This document shows positions 47,734-56,630 of a stretch of DNA of 64,000 nt, piece by piece. The translations under genes and the position numbers were made by a program. Position 1 is the first letter of the stretch. Every line of letters starts with the position of its first letter. A model generated the notes under the pieces. It ran no database searches, had not been told where the DNA came from, and saw only the letters and a program-made list of their open reading frames with translations. Where the stretch lies: positions 806,001-870,000 of the forward strand of contig NZ_CP032762.1 in NCBI RefSeq assembly GCF_003641205.1, in the 5' to 3' direction. Source of the stretch: Rhodococcus sp. P1Y. Its GTDB lineage: Bacteria > Actinomycetota > Actinomycetes > Mycobacteriales > Mycobacteriaceae.

Positions 47734-50481
47734 GTGAGTTCCCCCTACGACAACAACCCTGGCGGTAATTCAGGAGATCGCGACCCGTCCCGCAGGCCGC
47801 CGAACGTGCCGCCCGGCACGCCGGGTCGTCCTCCGGGTCCGCGGCCACCTGTCCCACCGCCGGGTCGTCCGGCTGGACCTCCCTCCGGTGTCCGGCGCGA
47901 CGGGCAGGGCAGACCACTCGGTCCCGAACATGGCCGAGTTCCACGTGACGCGCAGGGCAGGCCGCTACCGCCGACGCAGGGTCGCCCGCCCAACATCCCT
48001 CGTGACGCCCAGGGTCGCCCACTTCCCCCAGTCGGAGGACCGATGCGACGTGACGCCCAGGGGCGCCCGCTCGGGCCGCCCCCTGGCCGCCCACCGATAC
48101 CCAATCCCCGTCAGCCGCAAGCGCGCCAACCCGGCGCAGGTCAGCCGGAAGCGCGCCAACCCGGCGCAGGTCAGTCGGGCGGTTGGCAGTCCGACTCGCG
48201 CGCAGGCGGTCAGGATCGGATCCCGCCTCCCAGGCGCGGAACGGGCGCACCGCCACCGATCGATCCGCCCGACAACGATTCCCCGCAATTTTCGGGTAGC
48301 GAACCACCCGAACCGCCCGAGAGAGGCTCAGCCGCGAAAACGAAGAAGAAGTCCAGGTGGCGTACCGTTCGTCGAACGTTGTACTCCCTCGTCGCGCTGG
48401 GTCTGATCGTCCCGATCCTCGTGTTCATGGTCGCGTACGTCACTCAGGACGTGCCTCGTCCCGGCGATCTCAAAACCAACCAGGTTGCGACGATTTTCGC
48501 TTCCGACGGCACCAGCGAGATCGGTCGCGTCGTTCCCGAAGAGGGCAATCGCACCGACGTGACGATCGATCAGATCCCGCTGCACGTGCGCAACGCGGTG
48601 CTCTCGGCCGAGGATCGCGACTTCTACTCCAATCCGGGCTTCTCGATCACCGGTTTCGGACGAGCATTGCGCGACAACGTCCTGGGCCGCGACAGCGCCG
48701 GTGGTGGTTCGACGATCACACAGCAGTACGTCAAGAACGCGCTCGTCGGTTCCGATCGAACTTTGACGCGCAAGATGCGCGAGCTCGTCATCTCTTCCAA
48801 GATGGCGCGCGAGTGGTCCAAGGACGACATTCTCGCCGCGTATCTCAACACCATCTATTTCGGTCGCGGTGCGTACGGCATTGCCGCGGCGTCGAAGGCG
48901 TACTTCGGCAAACCTGTCGACCAGCTGACGGTCGAGGAGGGCGCAGTTCTGGCTGCGACCATTCAGCAGCCGTCCGGGCTCGATCCGGAATTCAACCCGG
49001 AAGGGGCGCAGTCGCGCTGGAACTACGTCCTCGACGGGATGGTGAGCCAGGGCAACATCGATCAGGCTCAGCGTGCGGCGATGGTGTATCCGCCGTGGAT
49101 CCCCAGCGCGCAAGCGAACGCGAGCGAGGCCGACAGCGGACCCAACGGGCTGATCAAGGCGCAGGTTCTGCGCGAACTTTCCGCATCTGGTGTCAGTGAA
49201 CAGGATCTCAACACCGAAGGACTGCAGATCACCACGACCATCGATCCGGTGGCGCAGGCCGCCGCCATCGATGCCGTGAACTCCAACATGGAGGGTGAAC
49301 CGGAGGAACTACGCACTGCGTCGGTGTCGATCGACCCGCGCACCGGTGCAGTGAAGTCGTACTACGGCGGAGCGGACGGCAGCGGTTTCGACTTTGCGCA
49401 ATCCGGGCTCCAGACGGGTTCGTCGTTCAAGGTGTTCGGTCTCGCCGCCGCACTCGATCAGGGCATCCCGCTCTCGCAGATGTACGACAGCTCGCCGCTG
49501 ACGGTCAACGGCATCTCCATCGGCAACGTCGAGGGCGAATCGTGCGGTACGTGCACCATCGCCGAGGCGCTCAAGCGGTCCCTCAACACGAGCTTCTACC
49601 GCATGCAGTTGGCCATGGACAATGGCTCGCAGTCGATCGCCGATATGGCGCACAAACTCGGTGTGGCCGAGGAAATTCCAGGCGTCGGACCGACGCTGAC
49701 CGAGCCGGGCGGTGTCGGACCGAACAACGGGATCGTGCTCGGCCAGTACCAGTCTCGGGTCATCGACATGGCGTCGGCGTACGCCACGTTGGCAGCATCG
49801 GGTGTCTATCACGCACCGCACTTCGTGCAGAAGGTCGTCACGGCGGACGGAACCGTCCTGCTCGATCGGGGCGCCGAGCCCGGCCAACAGGTCACCTCGG
49901 CTGCTGTCGCAGACAACGTCACGGCTGCGATGCGTCCGATCGCGGGGTACTCCAACGGCCACAACCTCGCCGGTGGACGTCAGTCCGCCGCCAAGACCGG
50001 CACCGCTCAGCTAGGCGACACCGGCGAGAACAAGGACGCATGGATGGTGGGTTACACACCGTCGCTCTCGACTGCCGTGTGGGTCGGCACCGAACAGGGT
50101 CTGCCGCTGGAGAACAGCTACGGCGGTTCGATCTACGGCTCCGGTATTCCGTCGGACATCTGGAAGGACACGATGGACGGCACGCTGGAGGGAACGAGCA
50201 ACGAGACGTTCCCGACGCCGGAGCCGATCGCGGGACAGGCTGGTGTGCCCCAGTATTCGGCTCCCGCTGCGCCATCGACCACGGCCACGACGACGGCACC
50301 GCCGCCGATCACGCTGCCCATTCCGACCGAGATCTCACCTCCCGTGGTCATCACCCCACGGCAGGTCGAGATTCTGCCGGGCGTGAGCATTCCACTTCCG
50401 GGCTTGGCACCCGCGCAGCCGGCGCAGCCAGTGGAACCGGAGGGTCCTGCGCAGCAGCCAGAACCAGTGCCGGCCCGGTAG
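47734..50481 (+). CDS. ponA1: Bifunctional class A penicillin-binding protein
   Basis: 915 residues. Cytoplasmic N-terminus (~1-205) is Pro/Gly/Arg-rich with four copies of RDxQGRPLxP and a tandem ARQPGAGQ repeat; one membrane helix (~210-235, LYSLVALGLIVPILVFMVAYV); GT51 transglycosylase with SAEDRDFYSNPG and GGSTITQQYVKN; transpeptidase with TGSSFK (SxxK), SLNTSF (SxN) and AKTGTAQ (KTG). A Thr/Pro-rich tail of ~90 residues follows. It polymerises and crosslinks peptidoglycan outside the membrane. GTG start at 47734. Synteny with Rv0050 supports the symbol. Confidence 0.93.
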   Translation: MSSPYDNNPGGNSGDRDPSRRPPNVPPGTPGRPPGPRPPVPPPGRPAGPPSGVRRDGQGRPLGPEHGRVPRDAQGRPLPPTQGRPPNIPRDAQGRPLPPVGGPMRRDAQGRPLGPPPGRPPIPNPRQPQARQPGAGQPEARQPGAGQSGGWQSDSRAGGQDRIPPPRRGTGAPPPIDPPDNDSPQFSGSEPPEPPERGSAAKTKKKSRWRTVRRTLYSLVALGLIVPILVFMVAYVTQDVPRPGDLKTNQVATIFASDGTSEIGRVVPEEGNRTDVTIDQIPLHVRNAVLSAEDRDFYSNPGFSITGFGRALRDNVLGRDSAGGGSTITQQYVKNALVGSDRTLTRKMRELVISSKMAREWSKDDILAAYLNTIYFGRGAYGIAAASKAYFGKPVDQLTVEEGAVLAATIQQPSGLDPEFNPEGAQSRWNYVLDGMVSQGNIDQAQRAAMVYPPWIPSAQANASEADSGPNGLIKAQVLRELSASGVSEQDLNTEGLQITTTIDPVAQAAAIDAVNSNMEGEPEELRTASVSIDPRTGAVKSYYGGADGSGFDFAQSGLQTGSSFKVFGLAAALDQGIPLSQMYDSSPLTVNGISIGNVEGESCGTCTIAEALKRSLNTSFYRMQLAMDNGSQSIADMAHKLGVAEEIPGVGPTLTEPGGVGPNNGIVLGQYQSRVIDMASAYATLAASGVYHAPHFVQKVVTADGTVLLDRGAEPGQQVTSAAVADNVTAAMRPIAGYSNGHNLAGGRQSAAKTGTAQLGDTGENKDAWMVGYTPSLSTAVWVGTEQGLPLENSYGGSIYGSGIPSDIWKDTMDGTLEGTSNETFPTPEPIAGQAGVPQYSAPAAPSTTATTTAPPPITLPIPTEISPPVVITPRQVEILPGVSIPLPGLAPAQPAQPVEPEGPAQQPEPVPAR
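48121..48174 (+). repeat. 30-bp direct repeat inside ponA1
   Basis: GCGCGCCAACCCGGCGCAGG continuing TCAG occurs at 48121 and 48151, identical over 24 bp with a 30-bp period in frame, encoding ARQPGAGQ twice. In-frame expansion or contraction would alter only the disordered N-terminus. Confidence 0.8.
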
Positions 50482-50491
50482 CCTCACCGGA

Positions 50492-52060
50492 GTGAACGAG
50501 AGAAGATCCGGGCGTAGCGGCGTGCGCAGAATCGCAAGCCCGGTCACCCCCGCTCCGGTTCTTCTCTCGGACGGTCGACGCGACCTCCCGGCGACCACGG
50601 ATCCGACGACGGCACAGCTCGCCGGCGTGATCGGTGGCCCCGCAGGAAAGCATGCGCTGGTCGGACGGCAACGGTTCATGACTCCGCTACGTGTTCTCCT
50701 ACTGCTGGCGGTGGTGTTTCTCGCGTTCGGTTGGTTCGCGAAAGCCGGCTGTATTCAGCAGGCTCCGAACGGGCCCGGCGGCGAGCTGGGCCTCGACTGG
50801 AGCGGCAGCAGGCAGTACGTGGCGATGTGCTACTCCGATACCGTGCCGCTCTTCGGAGCCGAACGACTCGATCAAGGCGCGTTCCCGTACAAGAAGTCAT
50901 GGGAGGAAGTCGCCGCCGACGGGACCACCCAGATCAGGTACATGGAGTACCCGGTGCTGTCGGGGCTCTATCAGTACGGGTCGATGGTCGTTGCGAAGAC
51001 ATGGAATTCGGTTTCGTGGCTCCCTCAGGCGTTGCAGGTCGCCGTCTACTTCAACGTCGTAGCAATCGGCCTCGCTCTCGCGTGGCTGGTGACGGTGTGG
51101 GCCACCGCGATGTCTGCAGGCAGGCGGATCTGGGATGCGGCTATCGTCGCGGCGTCACCGCTGGTGATCGTGCACGGGTTCACCAATTTCGATGCGCTGG
51201 CAACAGCGTTCGCGGCGGGCGGTGTGCTGGCGTGGGGGAAGAAGAGACCCGTGCTGGCAGGCGTCCTTCTCGGTCTCGGTGGTGCGGCGAAGATGTACCC
51301 GCTGCTGCTGCTCGGGCCGCTGCTCGTATTGTGTTGGCGTGCAGGGAAGTTGCGCGAATGGGGTCAAGCTGCGTGCGCTGCCCTCGCCGCATGGATCGTG
51401 GTGAATCTCCCGATCGCACTGTTGTATCCGAGTGGGTGGTACGAATTCTTCCGGCTCAACTCGGTTCGCGGCGCCGATCCGGACTCGATCTACAACGTGA
51501 TCTCGTCGTTCACCGGGTGGAGCGGGTTCGACGGAACACTGTATCCCGGCGACGAACCGATCTTCCTCAACGCCGTGACACTCGCCCTCTTCGCGGCTGT
51601 GTGCGGGGCAGTGGCGTACATCGCGATGAATGCGCCCACCAGGCCGCGACTCGCGCAGCTCGGATTCCTCGTCGTCGCGGGTTTTCTGTTGACCAACAAG
51701 GTGTGGAGCCCGCAGTACTCGCTGTGGCTGGTTCCGCTGGCGGTGCTGGCGCTTCCACATCGACGAATTCTGTTGGCGTGGATGACGATCGACGCTCTGG
51801 TCTGGTTCCCGCGTATGTACTACTACCTCGGCGTCGGTAACAAGGGTGTACCCGAGCAGTGGTTCACGGGCACCGTTGTGGTGCGCGATCTGGCCGTCGC
51901 CGGACTGTGCGCACTCGTGGTTCGCCAGATCTACCGTCCGCGCGAGGATTTGGTTCGCCGATTCGGTGTGGACGATCCGAACGGCGGGGTACTCGATCGA
52001 GCCCCCGACGTCCGTTCACGCTCCAAAACCGTTCGTCGGCAAGCGCTCGATCAAGCCTGA
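50492..52060 (+). CDS. GT87/DUF2029 polyprenyl-phosphate-dependent glycosyltransferase
   Basis: 522 residues. A ~65-residue polar N-terminus, then about ten membrane helices typical of GT-C/GT87 enzymes; an acidic loop after the first helix (LDWSGSRQYVAMCYSD and YMEYPVLSGLYQYG) probably holds catalytic residues. Relatives add mannose or arabinose from decaprenyl-phosphate donors to envelope glycans. Follows ponA1 after 10 bp as Rv0051 follows Rv0050. Its stop overlaps the convergent TerD-protein 3' end by 10 bp with no terminator hairpin seen. Confidence 0.85.
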   Translation: MNERRSGRSGVRRIASPVTPAPVLLSDGRRDLPATTDPTTAQLAGVIGGPAGKHALVGRQRFMTPLRVLLLLAVVFLAFGWFAKAGCIQQAPNGPGGELGLDWSGSRQYVAMCYSDTVPLFGAERLDQGAFPYKKSWEEVAADGTTQIRYMEYPVLSGLYQYGSMVVAKTWNSVSWLPQALQVAVYFNVVAIGLALAWLVTVWATAMSAGRRIWDAAIVAASPLVIVHGFTNFDALATAFAAGGVLAWGKKRPVLAGVLLGLGGAAKMYPLLLLGPLLVLCWRAGKLREWGQAACAALAAWIVVNLPIALLYPSGWYEFFRLNSVRGADPDSIYNVISSFTGWSGFDGTLYPGDEPIFLNAVTLALFAAVCGAVAYIAMNAPTRPRLAQLGFLVVAGFLLTNKVWSPQYSLWLVPLAVLALPHRRILLAWMTIDALVWFPRMYYYLGVGNKGVPEQWFTGTVVVRDLAVAGLCALVVRQIYRPREDLVRRFGVDDPNGGVLDRAPDVRSRSKTVRRQALDQA

Positions 52061-53307
52061 ATGTACGGCCCCAGCTGGGGTACTGCTTCACCTGCATGCT
52101 TGGCGTTGATGCCTTCACCGAGTGCCTGGAGCTTCCAGTTTCCTCCGTCGCGGTAGACCTTGGCCATGACCAGACCGGTGTACGGCATTCCGCCCTGCAG
52201 GGTGAAGCGCGCGAGTTCGCTGTTGTTCGTGTCGTCGACTAAGCGGCAGAACGCGTTGGCGACCTGCTCGAAGGTCTGCCCCCGGTACGAGGTCACCGTG
52301 AACACGATGGCCGTGACGTGTTGGGGAACCCGAGTCAAGTCCACGTTCACCACCTCGTCGTCGCCCTCGCCCTCTCCGGTGAGGTTGTCGCCCTGGTGAT
52401 TGATCGAGCCGTCTTTCGCTTTGAGCTGGCCGTAGTAGACCACGTCGGCGACCTTGGTGCCGGCGAACATGATCGCCGAGGCGTCGAGGTCGATATTGCC
52501 GCCCTTGTTGACGGCACCGGCCAGACCGCCGAGGAAGCCTGACTTCTTCGGCGCCTGCACCGGGTCCCAGCCAAGCCCCATTCTGATGACGGTCAGCGCG
52601 ACGCCGCCGTCTTTCCTCAACGTCACCTTCTGCCCCTTGGTGAGGCTGACAGGCCTCGCCTTGGTCAGGCTGACCTCGGGCGGGCCTGCGGGTGCAACCG
52701 GAGCAGCGGGCGCCGCAACCGGAGCAGCAGGCGGTGGTGTCGGCGCTGCCGGCGGTGGCGTCGGGGCAGCGGCGGCGGGCTGCGCGGCAGGCGCGTCGTC
52801 CACGGAGACACCGTGATCGGTTACCAGGGCGGCGAACCCGCCCGCATAGCCTTGTCCGACTGCGCGAACCTTCCAGGCGCCTGCGCGGCGATAGATCTCG
52901 ACGGCGATCACGATCGATTCATTGCTCAGCCCGTCGATCGCGTACTGAAAGAGTGGGGTCCCCTGCCCATCACTGACGAACGCCGTCGGAGGCGCGGAAC
53001 GGCCGAAGCTGCTCGACGCGTCCTCCAGGGTGATGACCGCGCGGATCTGTTCGATGTCCGCGGGAATCTGCGACAGCGACACGGCCAGCTGCGCAGGCTG
53101 TCCGCCCTGACCAGGTACCAAGCGAACGCCGGGGCCGGTGGGTTGGTTGAAGAACACGAAGTCCGCATCGGAGCGGACTTTTCCGTTTGCGCCCACGAGC
53201 AGCGCGGACAGGTCGGCCGGTGCGGTGAGCTGGACGGAGACGACGACGTCGCCTGCGCTGATCGGGCCGTTCTGACCTTTTGTCAAGGAGTGGCCTTGAA
53301 CAGACAT
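52051..53307 (-). CDS. Tandem TerD-domain protein
   Basis: 418 residues: a TerD-like domain (~1-175; DADFVFFNQPTGPG, then [26 protein letters not shown] end), an Ala/Pro linker (~180-225) and a full TerD domain (~230-415; GGNIDLDASAIMFAG, NHQGDNLTGEGEGDDEVVNVDL). The second domain has the DLDAS and GDDE acidic calcium-binding positions of TerD; the first lacks DLDAS and looks degenerate. ATG 53307 has AAGGAC 6 nt upstream. Ter proteins act in envelope/stress responses including tellurite tolerance. Ends overlap the convergent GT87 gene. Confidence 0.88.
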   Translation of the reverse strand: MSVQGHSLTKGQNGPISAGDVVVSVQLTAPADLSALLVGANGKVRSDADFVFFNQPTGPGVRLVPGQGGQPAQLAVSLSQIPADIEQIRAVITLEDASSSFGRSAPPTAFVSDGQGTPLFQYAIDGLSNESIVIAVEIYRRAGAWKVRAVGQGYAGGFAALVTDHGVSVDDAPAAQPAAAAPTPPPAAPTPPPAAPVAAPAAPVAPAGPPEVSLTKARPVSLTKGQKVTLRKDGGVALTVIRMGLGWDPVQAPKKSGFLGGLAGAVNKGGNIDLDASAIMFAGTKVADVVYYGQLKAKDGSINHQGDNLTGEGEGDDEVVNVDLTRVPQHVTAIVFTVTSYRGQTFEQVANAFCRLVDDTNNSELARFTLQGGMPYTGLVMAKVYRDGGNWKLQALGEGINAKHAGEAVPQLGPYIQA

Positions 53308-53376
53308 GGAGAGTCCTTCGTGTCGGATGGCAGATGCTTGCACACCAATGTACTGGGTGGATTTGTCCGAATGGCG

Positions 53377-53601
53377 CTACTGCCTTCGGACGGTGAACAG
53401 GTCCCCGGGTGTGCAGTTCAGGGCCAGGCACACTGCCGTCAGCGTGCTGAATCGAATTGCCTTCGCTCGATCGTTCTTCAGAACGGACAGATTCACCACG
53501 CTCACACCTGCCAACCGGGACAGGTCGGCCAGAGTCATACCTCTGGCGTCGAGAACCGCACCGAGGTGGCACGACACGAGATGGTCGACGGGTTCGGCCA
53601 T
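53377..53601 (-). CDS. Small HTH regulator (Cro/C1, YozG-like)
   Basis: 74 residues, almost entirely a helix-turn-helix: LGAVLDARGMTLADLSRLAG, VSVVNLSVLKNDRAKAIRFSTL, CTPGDLF. Such proteins typically follow a DUF2975 membrane protein, as here; the ATG overlaps the DUF2975 stop by one base (TGATG), so translation is coupled. It probably binds the TATCGATA repeats upstream of the pair. Confidence 0.85.
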   Translation of the reverse strand: MAEPVDHLVSCHLGAVLDARGMTLADLSRLAGVSVVNLSVLKNDRAKAIRFSTLTAVCLALNCTPGDLFTVRRQ

Positions 53602-54200
53602 CAGACGAGCCCTTCGGCGTCTCTGGCGAGCTTCGAGCCCTGTTGGATTGTGGCGTAAACGAATTGGAGGCCTGCGGCGACGAGCAGTGCGAACAGCGGT
53701 CCGCTGAAGCTTCGTGCGGTATCCACGACGTCGCCCAACTCGAGGGAGCTGACGACGCTGTTGGTCGTCATGGTCCGAATCATGCTTCCGGCGAACGGAA
53801 ACAGGACGAGGGATCCGGCGATGGCAGCGACGTCGACGGTCGCCCCACGCCCGAACGCACGACCCTCGATGACCCGGTCGCAGAAGCGATAGAGGAACGT
53901 GATCAGCAGCAGGAGAAACACCAGAGCACCGAGAATCTCGGTGTACCGGAACACGTCGATGTATGTGATCAACCTGGCCACGTCTGTCTTCGCGACACTG
54001 AGTTCGACGGCATCTCCTTCTCGAACGACACCACCGAACAATTCGATCGGCGGTGTTCCGCTCACCGGTTCCACCGATACCCGGACGAAGGGCGAACGGG
54101 CGTAGTCGACCACTCGCCACACTGTCCACCCGACGGCGGCGAGCGCCCAGGCCGCCATAACTATTCGATTGCTTCTGCGTGAACCAAGCCCCTGAGCCAT
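53601..54200 (-). CDS. DUF2975 integral membrane protein
   Basis: 199 residues with four predicted membrane helices (about 14-32, 87-107, 121-141, 165-187) and an external loop after the first. DUF2975 proteins occur with a small Cro-type regulator, possibly as a membrane sensor or sequestering partner (inference). Start ATG at 54200, with GGAGGC in the leader. The promoter region carries several TATCGATA palindromes. Confidence 0.85.
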   Translation of the reverse strand: MAQGLGSRRSNRIVMAAWALAAVGWTVWRVVDYARSPFVRVSVEPVSGTPPIELFGGVVREGDAVELSVAKTDVARLITYIDVFRYTEILGALVFLLLLITFLYRFCDRVIEGRAFGRGATVDVAAIAGSLVLFPFAGSMIRTMTTNSVVSSLELGDVVDTARSFSGPLFALLVAAGLQFVYATIQQGSKLARDAEGLV

Positions 54201-54210
54201 GACGCCTCCG

Positions 54211-54260
54211 TATCGATAATCGATAACAACGAATATCGATACTGTATCGAAAATCGATAT
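54211..54260. promoter_or_regulatory. TATCGATA operator cluster
   Basis: Two perfect copies of the 8-bp palindrome TATCGATA (54211, 54234) plus near copies at 54219, 54245 and 54253, all within 50 AT-rich bp directly upstream of the DUF2975/HTH operon. The density of copies points to a cooperative operator for the HTH protein. Confidence 0.7.
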
Positions 54261-54303
54261 GGTGTCAACCCCTGTCGTTCACCCCCCGGCTTTCAACCCC
54301 CTG

Positions 54304-55062
54304 TCAGCCAGCTGCAGCCTTCTCGACGAGCCCACGAACCTCCGTTGCAAGATCGGAAGCGGATGCTCCGATCACGCTGATGATCGAGGTGTGACGGATC
54401 ATGTATCGGCCGTCGTCCTCGAAATCCACCCACTGGATCCCAGTCGTGCCCTCGGTCAGCCTGCTGTCCGGTGCAGGTCCCGCGCACACCAAGATCTCAC
54501 CGGCCGACGAGGGGGCGCGCGAGAACAGGCGCTTGTATCGCTCCTCGCCGCTCGTCCTCGGAACACTCTGGTGCAGCGGAGAATCCTGTTCGTCGACCGA
54601 CAGTCGAGGTCGGTCGACCTCGATCCTCGGGCTCGCTCCGCCGGCAACACGCGGCAGCACTTCGAGAGCGTTGGTCACACCGCGGAACGGATCGACGCAT
54701 TCCATCCTGATCGTTCCCCCGGACCGGTCGTCGATTCCCGGTTGCTGAGTGAGAACCACCGCGAAGTCGTATCCGATCGCGGCGTGCGCTCGAACTTTCC
54801 GGTGCTCCATCCGACCGGATCGGACGTGCCCGACGACTTCGACGCGCACCCGAGGTTCGACGATCGTGTGTACTGCCGCTCGGAGATCCTCGTCCATCAC
54901 GGCGTCGATTACGTGTGCCGCGTCGTCTCGTTGACGGTCGTAGTCGGCGGCCGAGTCGGCGCTCGGCCGAAACTGGAGCGGGAACGGAAGTCTGTCTCGC
55001 CCAGCCTGTTCCAGCAGTATTCGAAAGGGAAGTCCCTCGAACGTCCATTGACGACTGTTCAC
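54304..55062 (-). CDS. ESX secretion-associated protein, EspG family
   Basis: 252 residues. The EspG pattern is seen in RQWTFEGLPFRILLEQAGRDRLPFP near the start, then a mixed alpha/beta body and the C-terminal VIGASASDLATEVRGLVEKA helix. EspG proteins are cytoplasmic chaperones that bind PE/PPE-type substrates of type VII secretion. The GTG start overlaps the stop of the upstream WXG/PPE-like gene (GTGA), so the chaperone is coupled to its presumed substrate. No ESX core genes are in the window. Confidence 0.8.
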   Translation of the reverse strand: MNSRQWTFEGLPFRILLEQAGRDRLPFPLQFRPSADSAADYDRQRDDAAHVIDAVMDEDLRAAVHTIVEPRVRVEVVGHVRSGRMEHRKVRAHAAIGYDFAVVLTQQPGIDDRSGGTIRMECVDPFRGVTNALEVLPRVAGGASPRIEVDRPRLSVDEQDSPLHQSVPRTSGEERYKRLFSRAPSSAGEILVCAGPAPDSRLTEGTTGIQWVDFEDDGRYMIRHTSIISVIGASASDLATEVRGLVEKAAAG

Positions 55063-56508
55063 TCGCCTAGCACCGGAGGCGCAACGAGTGGCAGTGAGCC
55101 GATCAGTTCGTCGCCGTTGACGGCGTCGATCAGATATCCGGGTGTCTTGTGCACGTCGTCATCGCCGCCACCGCCGCGGCCAGCTGCGGGCGCCATCCCG
55201 CCCATTCCGCCCATGCCTGCCGCCCCTGCGCGGCCCGTCGTCGATCCGCCGCCGAGAGCTCCGCCGGAGGCGCCTGCGCCCGAACCAGCGCCTGCCAAGG
55301 GGCCGCTCAGGCCCGAGCCACCCTCCCGCACCCGAGCCGAAACCGCCGGCGCCACTGCCACTGCCACTGCCACTGCCCCCGAGACTGCCACCTCCGGAAC
55401 TGCCCCTACCTCCGGAACCTCCACTGCCGCCGCCGAACCGGGATCCGTTTCCGCCTGGGCCCGCGCTGCGTGCACCCGACCCAGCGGAGCCGGGGAGAAG
55501 CCCGCCGCCGGTTGAACCGGCCGCTGGGGTGCCGGTCGAGTTGGCGGTTCCGCCGCCCGACCCGCCCGACCCGCCGCCGCCGTTTGCGGTGTTCGCGCCG
55601 CCCGCAGCCGCAGGCGATCCTGTCGACGGAGGAGGCGCTGAACTCGCAGATTGGGTCGCGGTGCCCTGAGCGGCGCCGCTTCCATCGGGCGAACCGCTGC
55701 CCGGGCTTCCGGCTCCACCCGACGGCGCCTGGTAAGTGCCGCCACCCGCCGAGCCGGGTCCGGTGCTCCATCCTCCGCCCGGGACGGTAAACGTCTCGGA
55801 ACCGTTCAACGGGTTCACCGCCTGTGGGATCACGGGGATCTGCCCTGCCGCCTGACGAATGGCCGGGGCGTAATGGGTCTTCATCACGGTGCGTGCGGCC
55901 TGCTCGGCTTCCTCGTGCATGTGCTGGACGCTCTTGATGTCACCGGGGAGGATCGTCCTGGCCAGCCAGCTGGCTGCGTCGAGGAACTTTTCGCCCCCTG
56001 CGTAGGGCACCGGCGGCGGCAGCTGACTCTTGGTCGCGGTGACGCCGTCGAACGTGGCTCGCACCTTGTCCGCCAGACTGTCCGCGGACAATCTGAGCTC
56101 GACCGCCGAGCTCGCGTACCGACCTACCCCTTGACCGGCGGCTTCTGCTGCGGGCCCTTGCCAGTTGGTTCCGATCTGCCTCGAAATCGCCAAGGCGAAC
56201 GCGCCTGCGTCCATTGCTGCATTCACGCCGAGTGCCTGCCAGCTGCTCGACGTCCGAGAGATGTCGTCGCCGCTGAGCGGGTGTGCCTTGTCCCAGATGT
56301 CTTCGTGGGACATCACCTCGAACGGATCGTCGGTGACGGATCTGCTCTCCAGCAGCTCGGTGTACCCGAGCTGCTCCTGCAATTCACGAAGTTTCGTGCC
56401 GCCGATCTCGAGGCCCTTGGGCGTGCCCCCTTCGACCATCCCCTGAATGCTCTCGAGCGAGAGGAGCATGGTGATGGCTGCTTCGGGGGTGACGGACTCC
56501 GGGCTCAC
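55059..56508 (-). pseudogene. PPE/WXG-like ESX substrate, interrupted by a +1 frameshift
   Basis: The N-terminal ~385 residues read from GTG 56508: a helical PPE-like domain with the W-x-G turn NWQGPAAEAAGQG, then a long Gly/Ser-rich stretch. Frame then continues into Arg-rich nonsense ending at 55159. The other frame from about 55327 gives GGSGLSGPLAGAGSGAGASGG and ends KTPGYLIDAVNGDELIGSLP...VLGE at 55059, with its stop overlapping the espG start. So the natural C-terminus lies in the second frame and one extra base in the run GGGAGGG (55321-55327) breaks the gene. This may be a sequencing error in a homopolymer, a phase-variable tract or real decay. Confidence 0.7.
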
Positions 56509-56630
56509 CTCGGAATCCTCACGCCGGATCTGACGACGTACCTCATGACGCCCGTAATCGAGTGCGTCTTCATAGCTCTACCCCCTAGTGCGCCCGAAAC
56601 CCCTCTATCAGTTGGACGCACCCGACGGCG

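Noticed and set aside
51155..51760. Minus-strand open frame of 201 codons opposite the GT87 gene
   Set aside because: Antisense to membrane-helix coding DNA; the hydrophobic frame on the plus strand is clearly the real one.
55159..55330. Arg-rich C-terminus of the PPE-like frame taken at face value
   Set aside because: The sequence after the Gly/Ser tract is typical out-of-frame GC-rich translation, whereas the alternate frame gives a sensible tail and couples to espG.
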